From: an uncultured Treponema sp.
Lineage (GTDB): Bacteria; Spirochaetota; Spirochaetia; Treponematales; Treponemataceae
DNA: 25,489 nt
NCBI GenBank assembly: GCA_937885175.1
Contig: CAKZZO010000002.1
Location: 1-25,489 of the forward strand
Direction of reading: 5' to 3'
Part shown: piece by piece, positions 1-7,068 of the stretch
Position numbering within the stretch: position 1 is the stretch's first letter
How the letters are laid out: each line of letters opens with the position of its first letter
Position numbers and translations under genes: made by a program
Notes under the pieces: generated by a model
Database searches by the model: none
What the model saw: the letters and a program-made list of their open reading frames with translations, nothing else
What the model was told of the DNA's origin: nothing

Positions 1-62
1 ACTTTTCATTTGTCCAGCCGATGTTCAAGTACGATATGTATAATGCGGAGGCCCTAGAGTGA
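1..62 (+). CDS. C-terminal tail of an unidentified protein (partial)
   Basis: A plus-strand frame is open from the window edge and stops at TGA 60-62. Its last residues read FSFVQPMFKYDMYNAEALE, which looks like a plausible protein end but is too short to assign. It would converge on the ABC permease operon, whose last stop is at 88-90. A minus-strand frame is also open across these bases but has no ribosome binding site and no ATG. Identity is unknown and even its coding status is uncertain. Confidence 0.35.
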   Translation, partial: FSFVQPMFKYDMYNAEALE

Positions 63-87
63 TACGATTTTTCCTCAGGAAAGCCTG

Positions 88-921
88 TCAGCCCTCTTTT
101 TTCTGGGGAACGGCGACAATCAGCAGGAGGGCAACAAGATAGGGCAAGGCAAGCAAAAGTGAGGATGGCATGTTTTTGAATATGGCTATGTTCTGCACGG
201 TGGAACTGGCGTATTCAGCGGCAGAAAAGACGAGGACGGCGAGGGCGACAAAAACGGGGTGCTTTTTTCCCAGATAGACTGCCGCCAGTGCCGTCCAGCC
301 GCGACCACCTGCCATGCCGGGAACATAGGATGAAAGTCTGGCTGCAAGTACACAGCCTGCCAGGGAAGCGTTGACGGCGGCAAAAATCCATGAAAGGGTG
401 CGGTAGCGGGCGGCAGAAATGCCCCGTGCCTGTAAGACATCGCTATCGCTTCCCGTAATCCTGAGGGTGAGCCCAAGGGTGCTGCTTTTGAGCATGACGA
501 TTTGGGCGGCGGCAAGGGCGTAGCAGGCGACTGTGGTGACAGGGCGGACAATTCTTGCGTCAAAGCGGAAAACATCATGGTAGAGAACACCGCGGGTGCC
601 GAAAATCGTGGCGGAAAGAAAGGATGCCAGCGCGGCAAAGAACATGTTCATGGCAAGGGAGATTAAAAACATGTTTGCCTTGTAGCGGGAGGCGATGCCT
701 TCAATGACAATTACAAGCAGTGTACACAGCATGACTGAGAGCATGATGCCCAAAAGGAGCTTTCCCGTCCACAGGGTGGTGGCATAGCATAAAAAAGCCC
801 CCAGATTTATCATGCATTCCAAAAACATGGCCATGCGTCCGGCGTATTCACTGATGAGCCCCCCAAGGGTGACCAGCAGCAGGGGTGCGGCAATATGGAT
901 GACTGAAAGCGTTATGTTCAC
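88..921 (-). CDS. ABC transporter permease, BMP/nucleoside-type (second permease)
   Basis: This is a 277-residue hydrophobic protein of the branched-chain/ribose-type permease family (BPD_transp_2), resembling the YufQ/NupQ partner of BMP-family nucleoside importers. It has a series of membrane segments with the small conserved loop LGLTLRITGSDSDVLQARGI near residue 150, which resembles the EAA-like cytoplasmic loop of this family. Translation starts at GTG 921-919, preceded by AAGGAG seven bases upstream. The start overlaps the stop of the previous permease as GTGA, so the two are translationally coupled. It is the last gene of the marR-BMP-ATPase-permease operon and would form a heterodimeric channel with its neighbour. 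The substrate (purine nucleosides or similar) is inferred from family membership only. Confidence 0.85.
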   Translation of the reverse strand: MNITLSVIHIAAPLLLVTLGGLISEYAGRMAMFLECMINLGAFLCYATTLWTGKLLLGIMLSVMLCTLLVIVIEGIASRYKANMFLISLAMNMFFAALASFLSATIFGTRGVLYHDVFRFDARIVRPVTTVACYALAAAQIVMLKSSTLGLTLRITGSDSDVLQARGISAARYRTLSWIFAAVNASLAGCVLAARLSSYVPGMAGGRGWTALAAVYLGKKHPVFVALAVLVFSAAEYASSTVQNIAIFKNMPSSLLLALPYLVALLLIVAVPQKKEG

Positions 922-1967
922 CGGTGGACTCCTTTTTTGCGGGCTTTTGCCACAAGGGGTATGGCAATGGAAAAGAGAATGACGCTCTGGACAATGCCTG
1001 CAATGTCAAAACCAAAGCCCTGGGTGAGGGACACGCGGGATGCCGAGGTAAAAATCCATGCGAGCAGTAGGCTGACGGGAATGGCTGCCAGGGGATTGGA
1101 TTTAGAGATAAGGGCAACGTTGAGGGCATTCCAGCCCATGTTTGTGTAGAATCCTTTGTGGCAGGTATAGTAGGTGCCGGTAACGGCGAAAAATCCTGTG
1201 AGCGCATGCAATGCCCCTGAGAGGGCAAGGGTGAGGTAAGTGTTTGCCCGCGTGGAGTAGCCGCAGTATTTGGCAAAGTCAGGGGCAGTTCCCCACAGCT
1301 GCAGGGTGCGTCCTGCCTGCGTACGGAAAATCACGAACCAGAGGAAAAAGCAAACGGCCAGAGCCAAAAAAAATGACCATGACAACGGTGAGGGGGAAAG
1401 CATTTGGGGCAGTCTGTATGCGTCTGCAATGTAGGGCAGGGCAAGCATATTGGTCTGGCTGGAGTTTTTTGACGCGGTGATAAGTCCGTCAATCAAGGGA
1501 ATAAAGGCAGCGGACACCAGGAATGTGGTGAGCAAAACTCGTGCACCCCGCAATGCTTTGAGAAAGGCGGAGATAATCGCCATGAGTGCTCCGATAAGGG
1601 CGGCTGCCAGAAAGGCAAGGCTAAAGGTCAGGGGCGGTGGAAGGGAAAGGGCGTTCAGCAGGACACAGCCTGCAAAGCCGCCCGCATACACCTGACCTTC
1701 GCCACCTAGATTCATGTTGCCGCCTTTTATGGAAATGGCAGAGCCACAGCCTGCCAGCATCAAAAATGCCGCCGTGTTGAGCATGTTGCCAAAATAATAG
1801 GCTGAGGTAAAGGTATCGGTAAAAAGGCTGCGCAGTGCAGAAAGGGGATGGGCGGCAAATCCCAGAATGAGCAGCATGCAGACAGCAATTCCCAGAGCAG
1901 GTGATATGAGCGTCTGAAGGGCGGCGGGAGAAAAGGCTTTGATGCGGCGGTACAAGAGGCTTTTCAT
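918..1967 (-). CDS. ABC transporter permease, BMP/nucleoside-type (first permease)
   Basis: This is a 349-residue polytopic membrane protein of the BPD_transp_2 family, like YufP/NupP. The family-typical stretch GGNMNLGGEGQVYAGGFAG lies near residues 82-100, just after an early membrane segment. Homologous permeases carry the same N-L-G-x-E-G motif. The start ATG 1967-1965 has an AGGAGG ribosome site about six bases upstream and overlaps the stop of the ATPase gene as ATGA. At its 3' end it overlaps the second permease by four bases. Together the two permeases should form the inner-membrane channel for the substrate delivered by the BMP lipoprotein at 3464-4489. Confidence 0.88.
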   Translation of the reverse strand: MKSLLYRRIKAFSPAALQTLISPALGIAVCMLLILGFAAHPLSALRSLFTDTFTSAYYFGNMLNTAAFLMLAGCGSAISIKGGNMNLGGEGQVYAGGFAGCVLLNALSLPPPLTFSLAFLAAALIGALMAIISAFLKALRGARVLLTTFLVSAAFIPLIDGLITASKNSSQTNMLALPYIADAYRLPQMLSPSPLSWSFFLALAVCFFLWFVIFRTQAGRTLQLWGTAPDFAKYCGYSTRANTYLTLALSGALHALTGFFAVTGTYYTCHKGFYTNMGWNALNVALISKSNPLAAIPVSLLLAWIFTSASRVSLTQGFGFDIAGIVQSVILFSIAIPLVAKARKKGVHR

Positions 1968-3409
1968 GCTTTTACCTCCTCGTTGCTTTGTGTCTGGTCA
2001 AAAATAAGTTCGGTGCTGCCTGACTCCAGTCGATAGACTTTCTGGCACAGCGTGAGGGGAAAATCCTGAGTGCCGATGACAAGAACGGCTTTTCCCTGAG
2101 CAGCCAAATCAGTGAGCGTCTGGCAGAGATTTCCCTGTGCCTCAATGTCCAGTCCCTGCATGGGATTACAGAGCAGGAGCAGGGCAGGATTGGTGGAAAG
2201 TTCACGGGTAAGGATGAGCCGCTGGAGCATGCCGCCGCTGAGGTTTGAAACATATTGTTCAGGCGTAATGTTTACGGCGGCTTCCTCTATGAGGGCGGCA
2301 GCTTTTTTGCGGGTGTCTGTTTTTGTATAGACGGAAAGCAATTGTTCTACCGTAATGCTGGGGTGTGCCGCCCGAAAATTCCTGTCTGACGGAACGATTG
2401 CCACCTTGTGTGCCCGTAAAAATTGGGGACTGAGGTGGTTTGCGGCGATAGTATGGGAAGCTTTGCCGTCTGTCAGGGTGACGAAACCTTTTGCCCATGC
2501 GGTTTCCATGCCGGTTATGGTGTCTTCAAGGGTATTTAGTGCCGCTTCCTGCAAGCCTGTTACCGCCGTAATCTGACCATAGTTTGCTGAAAGAGTGGCA
2601 GAAAGCAGGGCAGGGCGATTCTTTGGACGGGAAGAAACTTCTGCCAGGCTCAGTGCGGGGGCGTTACGGGGGTGAGTCGCAGCATCACCTTTTCCCCCGT
2701 TAGAAGGGGTAGCGGAAGACGGAGCGAAGTGCAGGCTGGAGCGAGGGGAAGACTTTCCCCCTTCTGAAAGAAAATGCTCGTATTCCTCGGCGGATGAAAA
2801 ATGACCTGTCAGTGCACCCTGTCTGAGCAGGGTTATGGTGTCGGCGTAGCGGGTGGCTTCTGCATGGCTGTGGGTGATGACGATAATGTTTGTGCCGGAA
2901 TCTGCAAGGCTTCGCAAGTGGGCGTAGAGGGCTTTTCGTTCGTCAATGTCCAAAAAGGCAGAGGGCTCGTCTAGCAGGAGAAGGGAAGGATGCTGGAGCA
3001 GGGAGCCGAGAAGGGATGTGTAAAAGCGCAGGTTTCCGCCCAAATCTTTTACGGTAGCGTTTAGGTTCAGCTGTGGAGCCCACTTGTTGCGCAGACTAAG
3101 CATTTCCTCACTGGGAGCGTGGAGAAAGAAGGATTTTTTTTTCTGGGTGGCTTGCAGTTGCAGAATCATGTTTTCTTTTGCCGTAATGCTGGAGGCAAGC
3201 ATGGGCCGCTGATGCACCAGAACAATTCCCCGGGAGAGGGCATCTTTTGCCGAAGAAAATGCAGTGACTTTTCCGTCCAGCAGGATTTCACCGCTTGTGG
3301 GCTGAATGTCACCGCTGATGAGACCTGCCAGCGTGGACTTACCCGCACCGTTTTCTCCCACAAGGGCATGAATCTTTCCGCCTGCAAAGGTAACGCTTAC
3401 GCTGTCCAA
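1964..3409 (-). CDS. Double-NBD ABC transporter ATPase, BMP/nucleoside-type
   Basis: This is a tandem two-nucleotide-binding-domain ATPase of the RbsA/YufO type. NBD1 has Walker A GENGAGKST (18-26), a Q-loop (VHQ, 65-67), Walker B LLLLDEP (143-149) and H-loop His180, but its signature is degenerate (LGGNL, 123-127, instead of LSGGQ). NBD2 keeps LSGGM (390-394), but its Walker A region (about 284-292) lacks the Lys, Walker B reads LLLLCNP (411-416) and the H-loop His is missing. This predicts one live ATP site (NBD1 Walker motifs with the NBD2 signature) and one dead site. The start is uncertain. The only usable codon is TTG at 3409, with no Shine-Dalgarno, yet the family-like sequence ISTRNLTKNYLLKTA continues upstream to an ATA at 3454-3452, directly after the previous gene's in-frame TAA. 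Residues about 215-265 form an unusually polar linker (see the repeat entry). The stop overlaps the next permease. Confidence 0.88.
   Translation of the reverse strand: MDSVSVTFAGGKIHALVGENGAGKSTLAGLISGDIQPTSGEILLDGKVTAFSSAKDALSRGIVLVHQRPMLASSITAKENMILQLQATQKKKSFFLHAPSEEMLSLRNKWAPQLNLNATVKDLGGNLRFYTSLLGSLLQHPSLLLLDEPSAFLDIDERKALYAHLRSLADSGTNIIVITHSHAEATRYADTITLLRQGALTGHFSSAEEYEHFLSEGGKSSPRSSLHFAPSSATPSNGGKGDAATHPRNAPALSLAEVSSRPKNRPALLSATLSANYGQITAVTGLQEAALNTLEDTITGMETAWAKGFVTLTDGKASHTIAANHLSPQFLRAHKVAIVPSDRNFRAAHPSITVEQLLSVYTKTDTRKKAAALIEEAAVNITPEQYVSNLSGGMLQRLILTRELSTNPALLLLCNPMQGLDIEAQGNLCQTLTDLAAQGKAVLVIGTQDFPLTLCQKVYRLESGSTELIFDQTQSNEEVKA
2650..2770. repeat. Hairpin-rich, repeat-like segment inside the ABC ATPase linker
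   Basis: Within the interdomain linker there is a G/C-run-rich segment unlike the surrounding coding DNA. ACGGGGG (2666-2672) is inverted as CCCCCGT (2694-2700), with GGTGA/TCACC nested inside. GGGGAA (2745-2750) is inverted as TTCCCC (2755-2760). Two imperfect direct copies of TTTCCCCC-N-TT-N-GAA occur at about 2691 and 2754. The segment is translated in frame as a low-complexity Ser/Pro/Asn/Gly stretch. I infer an inserted palindromic repeat, comparable in principle to Rickettsia palindromic elements. No second copy was noticed in this window. Confidence 0.45.
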
Positions 3410-3463
3410 CGCCGTTTTGAGGAGATAGTTTTTTGTCAGGTTGCGGGTGCTTATGGTCGTGGT

Positions 3464-4489
3464 TTAGTTCTCCAGTGTCCGCGGAAGGACGATGTTGCCT
3501 GAGCGCAGGGAATTGATGAGCACCGCCATTTTTTCGCGAATCTCCTGAGGAACATATGTGGTGTAGGCGGGGTCTTCGTCAAAATAGGAAACATAGCCGT
3601 CACGGAATCCCACGGAGCGTACGCTTCCCCAGGGAATGCTTTCTTCCAGATATTGCAGTGTTGTTTCTTTTGCGGCTAGGGAGTGCTTGGTCATGCAGCA
3701 GGAGATGATGACGCCGGGAGCCTTCTTAAAGCCATTTTCGTCAAACCAGACTATGTGCATGCCTTTTTCCCGTGCGGTGGCGATGACACCCTGGCTTGCG
3801 CCTCCGCAGATGGGAAGAACCATGTCGATTCCTGCGTCAAACATGGCGTTGGTAATTTCTGCACCCTTGGTGGCATCGTACCAGTTTCCCACCACGCGAA
3901 AGTCAGCCTTTGTGGAGGGGTATGCGTCTGACGCGCCTTTGGCAAAATAAGGATACAGGATGTTGTTCATAATGGGATATTCCTGAGCGGCTACCAGACC
4001 GACTTTGTGCGTTTTGGAATAGAGTCCTGCCATGTAGCCTGAGATGTAGGCCTGATCGCGCTGGTCGTAACTTACCGTATACATGTTGGGATTTCCATCG
4101 TAGGATGCGTCAAGAAAGATGAATTTTTCGCTGGGAAACTGCTTTGAAATCGGGGCGGCAAGTTCTGGAAGCGAGGGGTTTGACGAAAGAATTAGGTCAT
4201 ATTCGCCGGTTGCGGCAAGGGCTCTTATCTTGCTTGCCCATTCTGCCTGATTGGTTCCTGCTTCCATGATGTGCAGTTTTGCTTTTTTGCTTTCTTCGCT
4301 GACAGCAGCATTGTATTCTTCTACCGCCTGCCTTACTCCTTCCGCTACATGGGCATAGGAGGGTGAGTCAGCCATAATGCCTGGAATGAATACGGCGATA
4401 GAAGGCGCATGGTCGGCTGATTTTTTTGTACAGCCAGCGAAGGCAAGGGCGAACAGTGCGCCCGCCAGTAAAAGCATAGTTTTTTTCAT
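3464..4489 (-). CDS. BMP-family substrate-binding lipoprotein (PnrA/TmpC-like)
   Basis: This 341-residue lipoprotein starts with a type II signal peptide, MKKTMLLLAG...LAFAGC, with the lipidated Cys at 20. The mature part is a type I periplasmic-binding fold of the Bmp/PnrA family: an N-terminal strand IAVFIPGIMADSPSYAHVAEGVRQ (first lobe), the segment DLILSSNPSLPELAAPISKQFP, and PICGGASQGVIATAREKG in the C-terminal lobe, matching the nucleoside-binding-protein layout. It would capture the substrate at the membrane surface for the ATPase and permeases encoded downstream. In the family, PnrA of Treponema pallidum binds purine nucleosides; whether this one does is inference. The ATG (4489-4487) overlaps the marR stop as ATGA, with AGGAG upstream. 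Its TAA is in the same frame as the downstream ATPase. Confidence 0.9.
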   Translation of the reverse strand: MKKTMLLLAGALFALAFAGCTKKSADHAPSIAVFIPGIMADSPSYAHVAEGVRQAVEEYNAAVSEESKKAKLHIMEAGTNQAEWASKIRALAATGEYDLILSSNPSLPELAAPISKQFPSEKFIFLDASYDGNPNMYTVSYDQRDQAYISGYMAGLYSKTHKVGLVAAQEYPIMNNILYPYFAKGASDAYPSTKADFRVVGNWYDATKGAEITNAMFDAGIDMVLPICGGASQGVIATAREKGMHIVWFDENGFKKAPGVIISCCMTKHSLAAKETTLQYLEESIPWGSVRSVGFRDGYVSYFDEDPAYTTYVPQEIREKMAVLINSLRSGNIVLPRTLEN

Positions 4490-4926
4490 AGGGGTCTCCT
4501 TATATTTTCATGCAGTTTCATCAGCAGCCGCAGCAGTTCGTCTTTTTCTGTGTCAGAAAAGCCCTGATAGCTGGTGGCAAGCAGTTCATCGGAGAGACGG
4601 GCGGTAAGGTCGTTGTATTTTCGCCCTTTGTCCGTCAGGCTGATAAACTTTTTCCGTGTGTCGCTGGCATCCCTTTGCGTTACAACCACTTGTGCTGATT
4701 CCAGTTTGCGCACGAGTACAGTTGTGGTGGACTTATCCCGGTTGATTTTCTGAGCCAGTTCTCCCAGTGTCATGCGCTCTTTCTGAGACAGGCAGAACAG
4801 AATGAATCCGTGAGATGTTGCAAGTTTGGGTAAACCTTCTTCCGCCATTTTGCGCTGCAGAAAATCCTGGGAAAGAGAATGCAGGCGAGAAATAAGCGAA
4901 AGCACCGATGCCACACAATAGTCCAT
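4486..4926 (-). CDS. MarR-family transcriptional regulator
   Basis: This 146-residue protein has the MarR winged-helix layout: an N-terminal dimerisation helix, LGELAQKINRDKSTTTVLVRKLESAQVV (helix-turn-helix, about 53-80), the basic wing RDASDTRKKFISLTDKG (about 84-100) and a C-terminal helix. MarR proteins act as dimers on short palindromes and usually respond to a small ligand. It is the first gene of the BMP transporter operon (four-base overlap with the lipoprotein gene) and probably controls it. A perfect 18-bp palindrome lies 37 bp upstream, flush against the predicted -35 box. The ATG at 4926 has no Shine-Dalgarno, and the predicted transcription start falls on or next to it, so the mRNA may be leaderless. 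The ligand is unknown, possibly the imported substrate. Confidence 0.9.
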   Translation of the reverse strand: MDYCVASVLSLISRLHSLSQDFLQRKMAEEGLPKLATSHGFILFCLSQKERMTLGELAQKINRDKSTTTVLVRKLESAQVVVTQRDASDTRKKFISLTDKGRKYNDLTARLSDELLATSYQGFSDTEKDELLRLLMKLHENIRRPL

Positions 4927-4932
4927 GGAGAC

Positions 4933-4961
4933 AGTGTAGCGAATCGGTGCTTTTCTGTAAA
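4933..4961 (-). promoter_or_regulatory. Predicted sigma70-type promoter of marR operon (leaderless)
   Basis: Read on the minus strand, TTTACA (4961-4956), a 17-base spacer and TACACT (4938-4933) match the -35/-10 consensus at five and four positions. Only six bases (GTCTCC) separate the -10 from the ATG, which places the start of transcription at or next to the A of the start codon. Confidence 0.55.
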
Positions 4962-4963
4962 GA

Positions 4964-4981
4964 TAGTTTTATATAAAACTA
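4964..4981. promoter_or_regulatory. 18-bp perfect palindrome, candidate MarR operator
   Basis: TAGTTTTATATAAAACTA is its own reverse complement over all 18 bases. It covers the tctA stop codon (4979-4981) and ends two bases before the predicted marR -35 box. Its size, symmetry and place fit a MarR-dimer operator. That MarR binds it is inference. Confidence 0.55.
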
Positions 4982-6505
4982 AATATTTTCTGACTCTTTT
5001 TCTTCTGCCCCTGCTGCTTGTGCCGCAAGTTTTTTGTTTATGCGTATCTGATTTATGACAGAGGTAACCAGTGATGCAATGGCCAGCACGATGAAGATTA
5101 CACAAATCGGCTTGGAGAAAATTGCAAAGAAATTTCCGTCGTCAATCTGCATAAAGCGGCGCAGGTTGCTTTCGCTCATGGGACCCAGAATCAGTGCCAG
5201 CAGGATGGGAGACAGGGGAAAGCCGTACTTTTGCAGGAGGTAGCCGATAAGGCCCATGGCAATCGCAAAGTATACGTCGAACATGTTCTGATTGATTGCG
5301 TATGCGCCCACAAGAGAAAGGACAAGGATTGCAGGAAGCAGGAGTTTTCTTTCTACGGAGATAATCTTTGCAAAGACTTTTACACCGGCCATTCCCACAA
5401 TCAGCATGGCAATGTTTGCAAGAATCAGGGATGCAAAGACTGCGTACACGATGTCCAGATGCTCCACGTACATCATGGGACCTGGCTGGAATCCTTTCAT
5501 AATGAAGGCACCCATAAGGACGGCTGTATTTGAGTCGCCCGGAACGCCAAGGCTCAGCATGGGAATCATGGCACCGCCTGAACAGCCATTGTTTGCGGAT
5601 TCAGATGCGGCGATGCCTTCTGGTACGCCCGTGCCGAATTTTTCGGGATGCTTGCTTTCACGCTTTGCCTCGCTGTAGGAAACAAAGGCTGCAATGTCGC
5701 CGCCAGCACCGGGAATGGAGCCGATAAAACTTCCGATTAAGCCGCCGGTCACCACATTGCGCAGGATTGCCTTGATGTCGGACAGGCTGGGCAGTACGCC
5801 GGAAATTTTTGCCTCGGTCTTTTTTGTCGCAAGGTTCTGCTCAATGCCTGCAAGCACTTCGGAAATGGCAAAGAGACCAATCAGTGCGGGAATGAAGGGA
5901 ATGCCGTCGTAGAAGCCCCGCCACTTGATAAAGCGCAGGTAGGCACAGGTTTTGTCCATGCCGACGGTGGAAATCAAAAGGCCAAAGAGAGCCGTAATCA
6001 GGCCCTTGGTGATGGATTTCCCCGAAATTGAAATAATCACGGAAAGACCAAAAACGGCAAGGGCAAAGAATTCTGCGGGACCAAACTTCAAGGCCATGCG
6101 GGAAATGTAGGGCGAAAGGAAGGTCATACAGAGGGCACCAATCATGCCGCCTAAGAATGAGGCAAAAAGGGCAATGCTGAGGGCGCGTCCTGACTCACCC
6201 CGTTTTGCCATGGGGTAACCGTCCATAATCGTAGCGGCCGCCGCAGGTGTTCCCGGAGTGTGAATCAGAATGGCCGCAATTGAACCGCCGTACATACCGC
6301 CGCAGAAAATACCCAGCAGCATGCCAACAGCGGGAATCAAATCTAGTCCATAGGTAAAGGGAACGAGCAGGGCTATTCCCATGGTGGCAGTTAAGCCCGG
6401 AATGCAGCCGATTAAAACACCGCCTGCTGCTCCAATAAAAATATAGAGCAGTGACAGCGGATTGAGCACCGTAAGAATGCTTGAACCTAACAAACTTAAA
6501 TCCAT
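4979..6505 (-). CDS. tctA: Tripartite tricarboxylate transporter, large permease TctA
   Basis: This 508-residue integral membrane protein has the TctA layout of about a dozen membrane segments in two halves. Recognisable TctA stretches are GVLIGCIPGLTATMGIALL (about 30-48), YGGSIAAILIHTPGTPAAAATIMDGYPMAKRG (about 73-104) and, in the second half, IGSIPGAGGDIAAFVSYSEAKR with GGAMIPMLSLGVPGD; these Gly/Pro-rich repeats form the family signatures. It is a secondary transporter fed by the extracytoplasmic binding protein TctC, classically for citrate or other carboxylates. The actual substrate cannot be read from sequence. The ATG at 6505 has AGGAGG eight bases upstream, and the gene follows tctB by ten bases. 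Its stop lies inside the palindrome upstream of marR. Confidence 0.94.
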   Translation of the reverse strand: MDLSLLGSSILTVLNPLSLLYIFIGAAGGVLIGCIPGLTATMGIALLVPFTYGLDLIPAVGMLLGIFCGGMYGGSIAAILIHTPGTPAAAATIMDGYPMAKRGESGRALSIALFASFLGGMIGALCMTFLSPYISRMALKFGPAEFFALAVFGLSVIISISGKSITKGLITALFGLLISTVGMDKTCAYLRFIKWRGFYDGIPFIPALIGLFAISEVLAGIEQNLATKKTEAKISGVLPSLSDIKAILRNVVTGGLIGSFIGSIPGAGGDIAAFVSYSEAKRESKHPEKFGTGVPEGIAASESANNGCSGGAMIPMLSLGVPGDSNTAVLMGAFIMKGFQPGPMMYVEHLDIVYAVFASLILANIAMLIVGMAGVKVFAKIISVERKLLLPAILVLSLVGAYAINQNMFDVYFAIAMGLIGYLLQKYGFPLSPILLALILGPMSESNLRRFMQIDDGNFFAIFSKPICVIFIVLAIASLVTSVINQIRINKKLAAQAAGAEEKESENI

Positions 6506-6515
6506 ACTGTCCTCC

Positions 6516-6974
6516 TTATCCTAAAAGTCCCATGGGCATTTCGATTCCCAAGAGGAAGCGGAAGGCAAGAAAGACCACGGCGGTGACTGCTACCGAAATA
6601 ATAACCATTTTAATCCAGTCACGCTTTCCCAAAAGAAGCATCAGTCCAAAAATGGTAAAAGGCGTAACGATAAGAAAGCCCAGAATGCTCCACAAAAATG
6701 CGGTGGCGATGATGATTGCCAGTCCTATGAGCATACGCTGAATGTCTTTGTTTTTCAGGCTCAGCGTGGGAGCGGCTTCTGTATTGTTCTTATCAATAAT
6801 GTTCTGAATGACAAGTACCAGACAACAGATAAAAAGAGCGACTGCCAGGGCACGGGGAAAAAACTCCGGCCCTACAGGTACATTTTTAAATTGTTTGAAA
6901 GTAAATGTTTTAAAAAATGCGGCAGCGGAAAAAAAGATGCCGATTCCGCCTGCGATAATATTTGCTTTTCTCAT
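6516..6974 (-). CDS. tctB: Tripartite tricarboxylate transporter, small permease TctB
   Basis: This is a small, four-span membrane protein of the TctB family, with segments at about 5-25, 35-55, 75-100 and 115-145 and the usual N-terminal hydrophobic helix followed by FKQFKNVPVGPEFFPRALAVALFI. It is the poorly conserved auxiliary subunit of TTT transporters. Two starts are possible: ATG 6986, with no ribosome site, and ATG 6974 (MRKANII), preceded by GGA seven bases upstream; I chose the latter (152 residues). It lies ten bases before tctA and is separated from tctC by a hairpin with a T-rich tract that may reduce its expression relative to the binding protein. Confidence 0.88.
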   Translation of the reverse strand: MRKANIIAGGIGIFFSAAAFFKTFTFKQFKNVPVGPEFFPRALAVALFICCLVLVIQNIIDKNNTEAAPTLSLKNKDIQRMLIGLAIIIATAFLWSILGFLIVTPFTIFGLMLLLGKRDWIKMVIISVAVTAVVFLAFRFLLGIEMPMGLLG

Positions 6975-7009
6975 ATAGTATTCCATGTTTTACGGGTAAA
7001 GCCAGTTGC

Positions 7010-7058
7010 AAAATAAAAGGCGGTGATTCGATAGCATGAAAACTATGGAATCGCCGCC
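7010..7058 (-). terminator. Intra-operon hairpin between tctC and tctB (attenuator or RNA stabiliser)
   Basis: On the minus strand a 16-base arm (7058-7043), an 8-base loop and a complementary arm (7034-7019) form a long stem with two imperfect positions, followed directly by TTTTATTTT (7018-7010). This has the form of a leaky intrinsic terminator placed after tctC and before tctBA. Confidence 0.6.
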
Positions 7059-7068
7059 CCTCTAAAAC

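Noticed and set aside
75..87. CAGG-AAAG-CCTG hairpin as terminator at the end of the permease operon
   Set aside because: A four-base stem, partly with T-runs nearby, is too weak to call.
3452..4489. Fusion of the BMP lipoprotein and ABC ATPase by readthrough of the in-frame TAA
   Set aside because: The lipoprotein is exported while the ATPase is cytoplasmic, so a fused product would not work; the shared frame is more likely coincidence.
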